From NCBI RefSeq assembly GCF_900112395.1, contig NZ_FOLN01000001.1, positions 186,001-250,000 of the forward strand: a stretch of DNA of 64,000 bases. The letters run 5' to 3'. The notes beneath the pieces were generated by a model that worked only from the letters and a program-made list of their open reading frames with translations, had not been told where the DNA came from and ran no database searches. Origin of the DNA: Algibacter lectus (lineage in GTDB: Bacteria > Bacteroidota > Bacteroidia > Flavobacteriales > Flavobacteriaceae). This document shows, one piece after another, positions 9,691 to 19,870 of this stretch. Each line of letters starts with the position of its first letter. Position 1 is the stretch's first letter. Made by a program: the position numbers and the translations under genes.

Positions 9691-12096
9691 TTATTTTAAT
9701 GTATTATTTAAAACATGTGTTTCACCTGCTGCTAAAACTAAATCGACAGCCATGTCTCCAAGTTGCACTTTGCAATGTCCGCCATTTTTAGAGAAAATAG
9801 TCGTAGATTTTAACATCCCGTTCTCCCAATCTAAATCAACTTGAAAACCACTTCTAGCAATTAACCCAGTAATATTCCCAGATTTCCATGCCGATGGCAA
9901 GGCCGGAAGTAAATTTAAAATCACATGACCTTCGTCGGTTTTTGTATGACTCTGCAATAACATTTCTGCTATACCTGCCGTTCCTCCAAAGTTTCCATCA
10001 ATTTGAAAAGGTGGGTGATAATCGAATAAGTTTTCAGCCGTTGATTTTTGCAACAATGCCTTTACATTTTCGTATGCTTTATCGGCATCCCATAAACGTG
10101 CATAAAAATTAATAATCCACGCTCTACTCCATCCTGTATGTCCACCACCGTTTGCCAATCTATGATTGATACTTCTGTAAATAGCATCGATATAATACGG
10201 TGTGTCTTTTTTATTAAATTGATTTCCTGGATACAAACCATATAAATGACTTAAGTGTCTGTGACCAGCATCGACCTCCTCAAATTCTTGAGACCATTCC
10301 ATTAATCGACCATCCGAACCAATTTTCGGTAAGGCTAAGTTTCCTAATGCCACTTCTACTTTTTTCGTAAAATCATCCTCTATTCCAAGATCTTTGGCTG
10401 CATCTAAAAGGTTTGTAAAACTTTCGTAAATAATCTCTTGATCCATAGCATTCCCCATTCCTAAATTCACATGTTTACCATCTGTATTATTAGGAGGATA
10501 AAACTTATTTTCTGGTGATGTTGAAGGCCCTGAAACTAATTTACCCGATCTTGGATCGATAGTTAACCAATCTAAAAGAAATTTACAAGACTCTTTAATA
10601 ATTGGATAAGCACGATCGGCTAAAAATTGTTTATCACCCGTGTATTTGTAATGCTCCATAAAATGCCCAGTTGCCCAAGCACCGCCCATAGGCCACATGC
10701 CATAACCAACTCGCCCAATTGGCACAGTCCAATGCCAAACATCTGTAGTATGGTGCACCACAAAACCATCATTATTATAAATTTCTTTTGCTGTTTTTTG
10801 ACCAGAAGGTACTAAGGACTCTATAAAGCTAAAAAATGGTTCATGACATTCAGAAAGGTTTGTTATTTCTGCTGGCCAGTAATTCATTTGCATATTAATA
10901 TTGGTATGGTAATCTCCATTCCAAGGTGCAATTAAATGATTATTCCAAATACCTTGTAAATTTGCAGGTAGCGAGCCTTCTCTAGATGACGATATTAATA
11001 AATAACGACCATATTGAAAATAGATTTCGAATAATCCAGGATCGTCAGCACCTTTTTTAACAGCTTCTAAACGCTCATTTGTTGGTAATTTATCTAACTC
11101 AGAATTCCCTAATTCAATTGACACTCTATTAAAAAGTCTTTGATATTCAGCAATATGATCCGACACTAATTTCTTTATCGATTTTTTATTTGCCGCTTTA
11201 AGATCTTTAGCATTTTCACTTCCTAAATTATGCGTTAAAGGCGAAAAAGGATCGTTACGATTATAATCGGTTACTGCTGAAACTAAAAGTTTTACAGACG
11301 TTGCTTTTTCAATTGAAATAACACCATTTGCTGATGTTAATTTTCCGCCTTTTGGAACCGCCATCACTTGGGTTTCGTACTTAACCCCTAGGTGTTTTCC
11401 TTTATGGCTGGCTTGCCCCCACATTTTAATTTTGTTTTTACCTAAACTAGCCACTTCAAAATCTGCAGGTCTATCTAAGCTTAAATCTAAAGAAATAGAA
11501 TTCGGTTTATCGGCTGTCAGCAACACGACAATAACTTGATCTATTGGCGTTGAAAAAACTTCTCTCACATAGTTTACACCGTTTGCCGTAAAAGTTGTTT
11601 TTGCAATAGCATGATCTAAATTAAGTTCTCTTTTATAATTTTGAGACGCCCCTTCTAGATTAAACTCAAGATTAAGTTCCCCCAGTGTTTGATAACTTCT
11701 TGGCGCAATACGTCTATCCAAAACATTATCCTGAACCAATGAATTCGCCTTAGCATATTCACCATCAAAAATAAGCTGTCTAGCCTCATCAATAGAAGTC
11801 CATGCTCCAGGTTTCCCTGTTGGAATTGGTGGGCCGGCCCAAACCGACTCTTCATTCAATTGAATTTGCTCCTTCTCCACACCGCCATAAACCATAGCGC
11901 CTAACCTGCCGTTTCCAACAGGTAATGCTTCCATCCACTCTTTAGCAGGCGATGTGTACCATAATTTATTTTGAAACTCACTTTGCGAATTAATAGACGT
12001 TGATTGTCCAAAAATAGCTTGAGGCGAAAAAACAAGTAATCCCAAACAAACAAGTATGGCTTTACTTAAATTTATATTCCTTTGTTTATATATCAT
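9691..12096 (-). CDS. GH95 alpha-L-fucosidase/alpha-L-galactosidase, periplasmic paralogue
   Basis: 801 aa, second GH95. It has a signal peptidase I type leader (cleavage after about residue 30, AIFGQ) rather than a lipobox, so it is predicted to be soluble in the periplasm, unlike its neighbour. Conserved family regions are [19 protein letters not shown], the N-x-N pair in [13 protein letters not shown], the acid Glu in [10 protein letters not shown] with following [14 protein letters not shown], and the Asp in [11 protein letters not shown]. It differs widely from the adjacent GH95, for example in the substrate-side segment [13 protein letters not shown] versus LPSSSPENQYL, so the pair is an old duplication or separately acquired, possibly taking different linkages or fucose versus galactose. 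It lies 15 bp after the GH2 gene. Confidence 0.93.
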   Translation of the reverse strand: MIYKQRNINLSKAILVCLGLLVFSPQAIFGQSTSINSQSEFQNKLWYTSPAKEWMEALPVGNGRLGAMVYGGVEKEQIQLNEESVWAGPPIPTGKPGAWTSIDEARQLIFDGEYAKANSLVQDNVLDRRIAPRSYQTLGELNLEFNLEGASQNYKRELNLDHAIAKTTFTANGVNYVREVFSTPIDQVIVVLLTADKPNSISLDLSLDRPADFEVASLGKNKIKMWGQASHKGKHLGVKYETQVMAVPKGGKLTSANGVISIEKATSVKLLVSAVTDYNRNDPFSPLTHNLGSENAKDLKAANKKSIKKLVSDHIAEYQRLFNRVSIELGNSELDKLPTNERLEAVKKGADDPGLFEIYFQYGRYLLISSSREGSLPANLQGIWNNHLIAPWNGDYHTNINMQMNYWPAEITNLSECHEPFFSFIESLVPSGQKTAKEIYNNDGFVVHHTTDVWHWTVPIGRVGYGMWPMGGAWATGHFMEHYKYTGDKQFLADRAYPIIKESCKFLLDWLTIDPRSGKLVSGPSTSPENKFYPPNNTDGKHVNLGMGNAMDQEIIYESFTNLLDAAKDLGIEDDFTKKVEVALGNLALPKIGSDGRLMEWSQEFEEVDAGHRHLSHLYGLYPGNQFNKKDTPYYIDAIYRSINHRLANGGGHTGWSRAWIINFYARLWDADKAYENVKALLQKSTAENLFDYHPPFQIDGNFGGTAGIAEMLLQSHTKTDEGHVILNLLPALPSAWKSGNITGLIARSGFQVDLDWENGMLKSTTIFSKNGGHCKVQLGDMAVDLVLAAGETHVLNNTLK

Positions 12097-12111
12097 AACT
12101 TAAAATCAAAT

Positions 12112-14595
12112 TTATTTTGAACTCACTTGAATTGTTGCGCCTTCTAATCCTTTTGAAGTTGCAGTTAACTTAATATCTCCTGCTTTTTTAGTTGTTTTTA
12201 AAATGACTAAACACTTCCCGTTAAAAGCAGATCTTTTATTTCCAACGAAAGACTCTTCACTTTTTGGATCTCCATTATCAACTGCTAAAATAGTAGCTTC
12301 ACCTTCAACATTAAACGTGATATCGTTTAACGCTTTTGGAACAAAACGTCCTTCTGCATCTAAAATATTCACCTCAATATGTACCACATCTGTACCTCCT
12401 GTGTTTATAACATCGCGATCTGCCAACAATTCAATTTTATTAGCATCACCTGCTGTTTCAATAACTTTATTTGAAACTACTTTTCCGTTATTAATACCTT
12501 TAGCCTCTAGTACGCCAGCCTCATAAGGCACTTGCCATACAACATCCATAGTATCTTTCATGCTTTTTACACCTAAAGATTTGCCATTTAAAAACAGCTC
12601 TACACTATCGCAATTAGAATAAGCAACTACAGGTATTTTAACACCTTCTTTACCTTTCCAGTTCCAATGTGGCAGAATATGAACCATTGGTTCTTCTACC
12701 CATTGACTTTGATAAAAATAGTAAGTATCCTTAGGAAAACCGCACATATCAACAACTCCGAAGTTGAATAATTTTGCAGGCCATCCAAACATAGATTCAC
12801 CAAGATAATCGAATCCGGTCCATCTAAATTCACCAGACATAAAAGAGAAATCTCTAGTCATTCTCCAAGAATCTCTAGCGTTAATTCTCACTATAGAATT
12901 ATCATAAGACGAGCTGTAATATTTACTGATATCTCCAAAAACTTCTTCATCTGAATAGTTTGGCACTTTCATGATACCTCCTAAAGGATTAGCACCTCTG
13001 TACCAAGATTGTGATTGATATTCACCACGTGTTTGAAAAGTATGTGGCACTTCGGTTGCAACAAATTTACGTTCTGGATAAGTTTCATGATCTTTTTCAT
13101 ACATAAAAACAGATCCGCCACCGCCGTTATAACCGGTAATATCTAATTGACTAGCAAAACCACTTTCGTTGGCTAAGTGCATGTGCGTAATTCCACAAGT
13201 TATTGGTCTAGTATCATCATTTTCTTTTACAATACGCATTAAATTTTTAAGACGTTCGGTACCTTCTACAAAACAAGCATCTGGAATTTCGTTACCAACA
13301 CTCCAAAGAATTATGGATGGGTGATTTCTATCTCTTTGAATTAATTCTGTAAGATCTTTTTCTGCCCATTCATCAAAATATAAATGGTAACCATATTTTG
13401 CTTTTCCTTCTTTAACTTTATTTCCAAAAGGCCAAGATTCAATCCACTCATCAAAAGCTTCATCCATAACCATAAAGCCCATTTTATCACATAAATCTAA
13501 CAATGTAGCACTTGGAGGATTGTGAGCCGTACGGATGGCATTACATCCCATTTCTTTTAAAATTTCTAATCGACGCTCTAAAACACGATCATTAATAGCA
13601 GCCCCTAAAGCCCCTAAATCACTATGATTATTTACGCCTTTTAACTTAATATTTTTCCCGTTTAATGTAAAACCATTATCAGCAGAAAAGCTAAAATCAC
13701 GAATTCCCATATTGGTTTCAACAACATCGACAAGCTCATTACCCGACATTACTTTTGTTTTTACCGTATATAAATAAGGTGTTTCAGGAGACCATAATTC
13801 TGGATTACTTACTGTAATATTCTGAACAATATCTTCTCCTTTATTACTATCTAATGTAGCAGTTGTTTCTTGTGTTGATAGAAGTACATTTTCTGAAGAA
13901 TAAATTTCATTAACTAAAACATAATCTTTAGACTCTAATTCTTCATTTTTAATTGACGTTTTCACCTCAATTTCGGCTTCGTTACTTTTAAGCGATTTTG
14001 TAGTCACATAAACACCGTAGCGGTCAATATGTAATTTCTTTGTTTTAACTAACCAAACATGCCTGTAAATACCAGAGCCTGTAAACCAACGTGCACTTGG
14101 TTCTTTAGAATTATTAACACGAACAGCAATAGTGTTTTTACCTTGAAAATTTAAATACGGTGTTAAATCGTAATTAAAACTGATGTAACCATAAGGACGA
14201 ATCCCTAAATAATGTCCATTAATCCACATTTCACTCTTCATGTAAACACCTCCAAATTCAACACTCACTTTTGAATTTGCATCTGCTTTATCTAATGTAA
14301 ACGATTTTCTATACCAACCAATACCGCCTGGCGCATAAGCTCCCACATTACCTGCTGGATTTGTTTTTAAAAACGGGCCTTTAATACTCCAATCATGTGG
14401 CACATTAATTTGCTCCCATGACGCATCATCAAATTCATTTTTAGCTGCCGCAGGAAAATCTCCTTTGGAAAACTTCCAATCGAAATCAAAATTAATTTTC
14501 TCTCTGGGTACACCTTTGGAAGTTTCATTTTGATTGCAACTTACTATGCTAAGCGTACCCGCTAACAACATGGTCAATAGTAGTAATTTTTTCAT
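12112..14595 (-). CDS. GH2 beta-galactosidase-type glycosidase, lipoprotein
   Basis: 827 aa. The lipobox SIVSC (C20) predicts lipid anchoring. The GH2 order is complete: sugar-binding jelly roll (about 35-190, with NVPHDWSIKGPF and GIGWYRKSF), immunoglobulin-like domain (about 195-300), TIM barrel (about 305-600), and C-terminal beta domains with an Ig-like tail (about 680-827). Catalytic residues are probably E436 (WSVGNEIPD, acid/base) and E515 (FVATEVPHTF, nucleophile). Family identity is firm. Beta-galactosidase is the commonest activity for this architecture, but beta-glucuronidase and other activities occur in GH2. It is the first enzyme gene after SusC/D and is preceded by a hairpin. 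Confidence 0.92.
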   Translation of the reverse strand: MKKLLLLTMLLAGTLSIVSCNQNETSKGVPREKINFDFDWKFSKGDFPAAAKNEFDDASWEQINVPHDWSIKGPFLKTNPAGNVGAYAPGGIGWYRKSFTLDKADANSKVSVEFGGVYMKSEMWINGHYLGIRPYGYISFNYDLTPYLNFQGKNTIAVRVNNSKEPSARWFTGSGIYRHVWLVKTKKLHIDRYGVYVTTKSLKSNEAEIEVKTSIKNEELESKDYVLVNEIYSSENVLLSTQETTATLDSNKGEDIVQNITVSNPELWSPETPYLYTVKTKVMSGNELVDVVETNMGIRDFSFSADNGFTLNGKNIKLKGVNNHSDLGALGAAINDRVLERRLEILKEMGCNAIRTAHNPPSATLLDLCDKMGFMVMDEAFDEWIESWPFGNKVKEGKAKYGYHLYFDEWAEKDLTELIQRDRNHPSIILWSVGNEIPDACFVEGTERLKNLMRIVKENDDTRPITCGITHMHLANESGFASQLDITGYNGGGGSVFMYEKDHETYPERKFVATEVPHTFQTRGEYQSQSWYRGANPLGGIMKVPNYSDEEVFGDISKYYSSSYDNSIVRINARDSWRMTRDFSFMSGEFRWTGFDYLGESMFGWPAKLFNFGVVDMCGFPKDTYYFYQSQWVEEPMVHILPHWNWKGKEGVKIPVVAYSNCDSVELFLNGKSLGVKSMKDTMDVVWQVPYEAGVLEAKGINNGKVVSNKVIETAGDANKIELLADRDVINTGGTDVVHIEVNILDAEGRFVPKALNDITFNVEGEATILAVDNGDPKSEESFVGNKRSAFNGKCLVILKTTKKAGDIKLTATSKGLEGATIQVSSK

Positions 14596-14690
14596 TTTTT
14601 TAATCTTTGCAGTGGTTTAATTGTCGTATCCCTTTTGTTTAAAATAAAAAAAGATAATTCATCCTTTTTCTACTTATTTGTTATAATTAC

Positions 14691-14728
14691 AAAATTTGAG
14701 CAGGAATAAATACCCCTACTCAAATTTT
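14691..14728 (-). terminator. Attenuator-like hairpin between SusD and GH2
   Basis: AAAATTTGAG/CTCAAATTTT forms a 10-bp stem extended inward by AGG/CCT across a single mismatch, 31 bp after the SusD stop. The position is the usual one for hairpins that make SusC/D transcripts more abundant than downstream enzyme transcripts. On the minus strand only a short T-run follows, so partial read-through is likely. Confidence 0.55.
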
Positions 14729-14759
14729 TAAAGTTTAAATCTTTTAAATACTCGTTGTT

Positions 14760-16439
14760 CTAATTCGCATATCCAGGATTCTGCTCTAAAACAGCTTCTG
14801 AATTTCTTTCAATTTCTTGTGACGGTATAGGCCATAAGTTATGATAATCATCTATAGTAGAAAGCTCTGGACTAAATTTACCATTATACCAAGGATTATT
14901 TGCTCTTACACGCTCAATCAATTTACCTGTACGCTTAAGTGTTAATGTTCTAAACTCTTCAAAACATAACTCTCTAGCGCGTTCATCTAAAATAAAATCA
15001 ATATCAACATCTCCAGCAGAAATCAAAGGCGCATTAGCTCTATCTCTTACTTTATTAATATCGATAGCAGCCAAATCTGGTTTATTATCCATTAAATAAG
15101 CTTCTGCACGCAATAAATAAGTTTCAGCTAAACGCATATGGTAATGATCCCTGAATGTAGAAGATGCATTTCTTGTAACTTCTCCAGTAGATGCATCTAC
15201 AAATAATTCTTCTGGAAAATTATTTGCAACGGTAGTTTTAGAAAAAATAGCAGACCATAATTTACTAAGACGATTATCATTAGAAATCAGGTTGTTTTCT
15301 ACCATCTTTTGTCCAAAATAAGGTGAATTCGGATTATCAGCGACAAGATCTCTAATAATATTAGTTTCAGAGTTACGCATATCTCCTGGACTATCTTCCC
15401 AAACATCTTCTAACATATAATCTGATGGTGAAAACCAACTAATACCACGACCACCATTTTGAGTCGTTGGGCCTAAAAATAAATTACCTCCATCTGGACC
15501 TTGTATATTATAATATCCAGGGCCTAAAAACTGAGTAATAGTACTCCCGTTACCACCTCCAGGTACTAAGTACTCAAACTGTGCTACCCATATAGCTTCT
15601 GTATTTCCTGAACTACGGTTTTGATTTCCTCTACGAAACATATCCCAATACACATCGCCAGGCTCATTCATACGTGACCCAAAACGTTGTGTCATCAATT
15701 TATAACTAGGATGATCTATAACGGCTGTAGCACTAGCAATTGCCTTATCATATTCTCCAACTGTTATATATAGTTCAGTTAATAAGTGATTAGCAGCAGC
15801 TTTAGTCAATCTAACTTCGTCACCAAGCTCTGTAACATCTGGAAGGTTAGCAGCAGCATATTCTAAATCTATAATACACTGTGCATAAACTTCAGCTTGT
15901 GTCGCTCTAACAAAATCTCTTTTAGCAGAAGTAACTTCTTCAAGTACTAAAGGCACACCCCCAAATTGGGTTGCTAAATAGTTATACAAATAACCTCTAA
16001 AAAAAGAAGCTTCCGCTTTTAATGCAGTACGTTTTGCTTCAGAGGTAAATTCCGTACCCTCTAAATCAATTCTACCCAATACAGTATTAGTATTAGCTAT
16101 AACAGCATAGTAACGTTGCCAATTAGTTCTAACATGAGCATTGCCTGGTACCAATGCAGCACCGTAGTTGTTAAGGTTTATATTTTGACGGTTAGCTCCA
16201 AAAGCAATATCCGAAGTATATAACGAAATAAAGAAATTAGCATTATTACTCCATGAGCTATATTGGTCTGTTTCCTGATATATTTTAGTTACAGCCGCAT
16301 TAAACTGATCTTCTGTCACGTAAGAATTATCTGCGCTGTAAAAGCCATAAGCTTCTTCTTTTAACCACTCTTCCTCATCACAAGAAACAATACTAAAAAA
16401 GAATGCTGATGCTAAAATTAAATATTTATTAGTTTTCAT
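14760..16439 (-). CDS. SusD-like glycan-binding lipoprotein (pair 1)
   Basis: 559 aa from the ATG at 16439. An upstream in-frame ATG at 16469 overlaps the SusC gene and would put ten lysine-rich residues before the signal, so the downstream start is preferred. The lipobox is FFSIVSC (C20). The N-terminal SusD repeat region, TPR-type helices (KAEASFFRGYLYNYLATQFGG) and the RagB/SusD C-terminal part (HMRLAETYLLRAEAYL, ELCFEEFRTL, ending LEQNPGYAN) are characteristic. It should sit on the outer membrane surface as the lid of the adjacent SusC and capture oligosaccharides. It is 16 bp downstream of SusC. The exact ligand cannot be deduced. Confidence 0.95.
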   Translation of the reverse strand: MKTNKYLILASAFFFSIVSCDEEEWLKEEAYGFYSADNSYVTEDQFNAAVTKIYQETDQYSSWSNNANFFISLYTSDIAFGANRQNINLNNYGAALVPGNAHVRTNWQRYYAVIANTNTVLGRIDLEGTEFTSEAKRTALKAEASFFRGYLYNYLATQFGGVPLVLEEVTSAKRDFVRATQAEVYAQCIIDLEYAAANLPDVTELGDEVRLTKAAANHLLTELYITVGEYDKAIASATAVIDHPSYKLMTQRFGSRMNEPGDVYWDMFRRGNQNRSSGNTEAIWVAQFEYLVPGGGNGSTITQFLGPGYYNIQGPDGGNLFLGPTTQNGGRGISWFSPSDYMLEDVWEDSPGDMRNSETNIIRDLVADNPNSPYFGQKMVENNLISNDNRLSKLWSAIFSKTTVANNFPEELFVDASTGEVTRNASSTFRDHYHMRLAETYLLRAEAYLMDNKPDLAAIDINKVRDRANAPLISAGDVDIDFILDERARELCFEEFRTLTLKRTGKLIERVRANNPWYNGKFSPELSTIDDYHNLWPIPSQEIERNSEAVLEQNPGYAN

Positions 16440-16455
16440 AATCTTTTTTTTTATT

Positions 16456-19400
16456 TTAAAATTCAACATTAAGACCTAAAGTATAATTCGCCATCAAAGG
16501 GGTTCCTGAAGAAAAACCTTGCCCTGTTTCTGGGTCCCAGCCTCTCCACTTAGTAAACGTTGCAATATTTTTACCGCTCAAAAACACTTTAAGGTTACTA
16601 AATCCAATTTTGTCTAGTATGCTCTTTTTGAATCTATACGTTAGACTAATATCTTGAATGCGCACAAAGTTACGTTGTAAATACTGGTTAGGCTCATAAG
16701 TTCCAGGTCCTTCTAGCGTTCTAAATCTAGCATCTGGATTATTTGGTGTCCAGTAGTCCCAAGCACCTTTAGGTACGTTTTGACTATAGTAACGGTCACT
16801 TGCAGTGTTAGCTGCTCCAAAAATTAACGCATCTGTACCGTAGTAATAATCTTTACCACCTTGTATGGTATTTACAAACGTATATAAGCTAAATTGTTTA
16901 TAGGTAAATGTATTAGCAAACCCCATACGATAACCTGGATCTGTATACCCTAACACTTTTTTATCATTTATTGAAGAATAATCTCCACTATCATCTAAAT
17001 CTGCAATCTTATATTGTCCAACAGCAAATCTATCTGGAATAAGTCCTGCATCGGCATCTGCTTGTTGCCAAATCCCAAGAATTTCATAATCGTAAATTAC
17101 TCCAGTTGGCGACCCTATAAATAATCTATTATTCACCAAATCATCTTCTACACCATCTCCATCCTCATCTGCTCCTAAAATAGAGACCACTTCATTTCTA
17201 TTTCTTGAGAAGTTAACTGAAGATTCCCATTTAAAATCTTTGGTATCAATAACTTTACCTGTCAACGACACTTCTAATCCATGATTAGCAAATTTACCTA
17301 TGTTTGTATTAACACTAGTAAAACCAGTAGCATAAGGTATTTGAATAGCATATAGTATGTCTTTTGTATTATTGTCGTAATACTCAACGTTACCTCTTAA
17401 TCTTGAATTTAAAAACGCAAAATCCAAACCTACATTTAACCCTGTGGTGGTTTCCCAACCTAGATCATTATTTGCTAAGGATGAAATATCTTGACCTATT
17501 ACTGTAGAACCACCATCGCCAAAAACATAACTATTACCAGAAGCAACCTGTGCTAAGGTTTGATAACTGTTTACTGCTCGTCTTCCTGTTGCTCCGTAAG
17601 ACCCTCTAAGTTTTAAGTAGTTCATCCAATTTGAGCTACTTCCCATAAAACCTTCTTCACTTATCGCCCAACCAAAACCAACAGATGGAAAAACACCTGT
17701 TTTTGTTTCGGAACCGAAACCTGAAAATCCGTCACGTCTCACAGTACCAGTCAGCATATATTTATCATCATAGTTATATTGCAAACGCCCCATGGTATAT
17801 AAACTATTAGATCTTGATTTACCTGAGCTAACACTATTAAGCTCTGCATTACCTGCTTGTAACCTATTATATCCTAGAGATTGATTAACAAAATCTGTAG
17901 CATTTGCATTTGTAGATGACGAATTCACCTCTTCTACACCATAAACAAATGTTCCACTTATACTATGTACATCATTAAATGTCTTATTATAACTAAGAAT
18001 ATTATCAAGAGTCCAACTGTAATTAATAGTTGAGTTTTTATAAGCAGTACCTAGGTTATTAGATCCATTAGGGTTGAAATTATCATGATTGGTAGTTCTA
18101 TAATTTTGAGAAAAATTTACTCGATATTTTAAACCATCGATTGGTAATTTAACATCCATGTGGATGTTAGCAAATAGATTTAATCGTTTATCATCATCAA
18201 GAGTTTCTAAATCTAATAATGGATTAGTCCAAGTATTTTGAAGAATTTCTCTTGGAGTCACTCCATCTTCCTCATAAACCGGAGTCCAAGGCAAAACCAA
18301 AGAAGATAAATCTGACCTAGGGGCAACACCAGAATAATCACTACTTGTAACAAAAGTTTCAGTACCTACATTGATATAATCATTAATATCAGCTTCCAAG
18401 TTCATACGATAATTAACTTTTTTATAGGTATCGTTAACTACAAAGCCTTTTACATCAGTAAGACCTCCTGAGAAGAAATATCTAAAATCTTCAGAACGCC
18501 CTCTAACACTTATATTATGTGTATTAATATAACCATCTCCTGTTATAATATCCCATAAACCGTTGTTAGAATCACTATCATAACCATCCTTCATTTCTTG
18601 TGTTCCAAGTAATGCTCTAACATCTTGTCCTGGGTAAGCATCAGCTAAAAATTCTTTTAATTCTGTAGACTCCATAGGCTCTAGAGCATTACCTGTAGGA
18701 GTTTGCACGGTATAACTCGCAGCGTAACTAATAACTGGCTTACCTATTACTTTACCTTTTTTAGTGGTAATTAAAATAACACCGTTAGCTGCTTGAGATC
18801 CATAAATAGCAGCAGAACTGGCATCCTTAAGCACATCAATAGATTCAATATCATTTTTATTAAGGTCAATTAAACTACCTCTGTAAATAATCCCATCTAC
18901 GACAATTAATGGCGCATTGGCAGCTGCTCCTGAAGTAAGAGACGTTTGCCCTCTCACCGACAATGAAGGGTTTTCACCTGCTGCATCTACAGCTCCAACA
19001 TTTAAACCAGCCACAGTACCTTGTAAGGCTTGGATAACCGATACATTTGGAATTTGTTCTACCTTTTCGGCATTAAAACTAGCCACAGAACCTGTTAAAT
19101 CACTTCTTTTAACGGTACCATACCCAATAACCACGACTTCATCTAAACCAACTTCATCGGCTAACATGATAACATTAAGTGTTGTTTGATTTCCAACAAC
19201 AATTTCTTGAGTTTCCATCCCAACATAAGATAAAACTAAAGTACTCGTTGCTGTTGCTTGTATTGAAAATTTTCCATCAAAATCGGTTAAAACACCTTTA
19301 TTTGTACCTTTTAATGCAACAGAAACACCTGGTAACGGCATTCCAAATTCATCTACAACAGTACCTGAAACTTGACTTTGAAAATTTTCTGATACCTTCT

Positions 19401-19776
19401 TAACAACTTGCTTAGGAGATAAAACAATCTGTTTACCATTAACAGAATAAGCAACTTTATCATCCTTGAAGAGTAATTTGAGTATATCTTTTATTTTCTC
19501 TTTACGCACCTTGATGTCTACATTTTTCTCAACATCAATTAGATTATTGTTATACAGAAAGAAAAAATCACTCTCTTTTTGTATTTTCTGAAGCACCTCC
19601 CTAATGGGTTTATTCTTCATATCTACTGTTAACCTCGTGTTTTGAGAATACGAACTTGTGGGGTTAACACCAAATGATGAGAAACAGATAAAAAACACTA
19701 TCAGTTTCATGCTAAAAAACGCCGCATACGGCCTAAAAGAATTATAGCCTTCCCGTTGAGTAACTTGTTTTTTCAT
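16456..19776 (-). CDS. SusC-like TonB-dependent transporter with STN domain (pair 1)
   Basis: 1106 aa. After the leader come an STN domain (about 46-122, TRLTVDMKNKPIREVLQKI), a carboxypeptidase-regulatory-like domain (about 136-207, VSGTVVDEFGMPLPGVSV), the DEVVVIGYG segment (212-220), the plug (to about 340) and a 22-strand-type barrel ending in NYTLGLNVEF. It imports oligosaccharides across the outer membrane using TonB energy. The STN domain is the part that, in related systems, contacts the periplasmic end of a FecR anti-sigma factor, and such a gene lies 94 bp upstream. Substrate binding here therefore probably reports to the sigma factor that activates this arm. It is the only SusC in the window with an STN domain. 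Confidence 0.96.
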   Translation of the reverse strand: MKKQVTQREGYNSFRPYAAFFSMKLIVFFICFSSFGVNPTSSYSQNTRLTVDMKNKPIREVLQKIQKESDFFFLYNNNLIDVEKNVDIKVRKEKIKDILKLLFKDDKVAYSVNGKQIVLSPKQVVKKVSENFQSQVSGTVVDEFGMPLPGVSVALKGTNKGVLTDFDGKFSIQATATSTLVLSYVGMETQEIVVGNQTTLNVIMLADEVGLDEVVVIGYGTVKRSDLTGSVASFNAEKVEQIPNVSVIQALQGTVAGLNVGAVDAAGENPSLSVRGQTSLTSGAAANAPLIVVDGIIYRGSLIDLNKNDIESIDVLKDASSAAIYGSQAANGVILITTKKGKVIGKPVISYAASYTVQTPTGNALEPMESTELKEFLADAYPGQDVRALLGTQEMKDGYDSDSNNGLWDIITGDGYINTHNISVRGRSEDFRYFFSGGLTDVKGFVVNDTYKKVNYRMNLEADINDYINVGTETFVTSSDYSGVAPRSDLSSLVLPWTPVYEEDGVTPREILQNTWTNPLLDLETLDDDKRLNLFANIHMDVKLPIDGLKYRVNFSQNYRTTNHDNFNPNGSNNLGTAYKNSTINYSWTLDNILSYNKTFNDVHSISGTFVYGVEEVNSSSTNANATDFVNQSLGYNRLQAGNAELNSVSSGKSRSNSLYTMGRLQYNYDDKYMLTGTVRRDGFSGFGSETKTGVFPSVGFGWAISEEGFMGSSSNWMNYLKLRGSYGATGRRAVNSYQTLAQVASGNSYVFGDGGSTVIGQDISSLANNDLGWETTTGLNVGLDFAFLNSRLRGNVEYYDNNTKDILYAIQIPYATGFTSVNTNIGKFANHGLEVSLTGKVIDTKDFKWESSVNFSRNRNEVVSILGADEDGDGVEDDLVNNRLFIGSPTGVIYDYEILGIWQQADADAGLIPDRFAVGQYKIADLDDSGDYSSINDKKVLGYTDPGYRMGFANTFTYKQFSLYTFVNTIQGGKDYYYGTDALIFGAANTASDRYYSQNVPKGAWDYWTPNNPDARFRTLEGPGTYEPNQYLQRNFVRIQDISLTYRFKKSILDKIGFSNLKVFLSGKNIATFTKWRGWDPETGQGFSSGTPLMANYTLGLNVEF

Positions 19777-19870
19777 AATTTTAATATGGAGTTAAGTTAA
19801 TTGTTAATATTTCTGACTGTTAAGCCTAAACCAAACTTGATTTAAACCATAACAACCATGTAGTTAGTTA

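Noticed and set aside
9509-9844. Plus-strand frame of 111 codons crossing the junction of the two GH95 genes
   Set aside because: Antisense to two clearly conserved proteins; composition is that of a shadow frame.
12203-12526. Plus-strand frame of 107 codons inside the GH2 gene
   Set aside because: Antisense shadow of the GH2 C-terminal domain; no recognisable protein feature.
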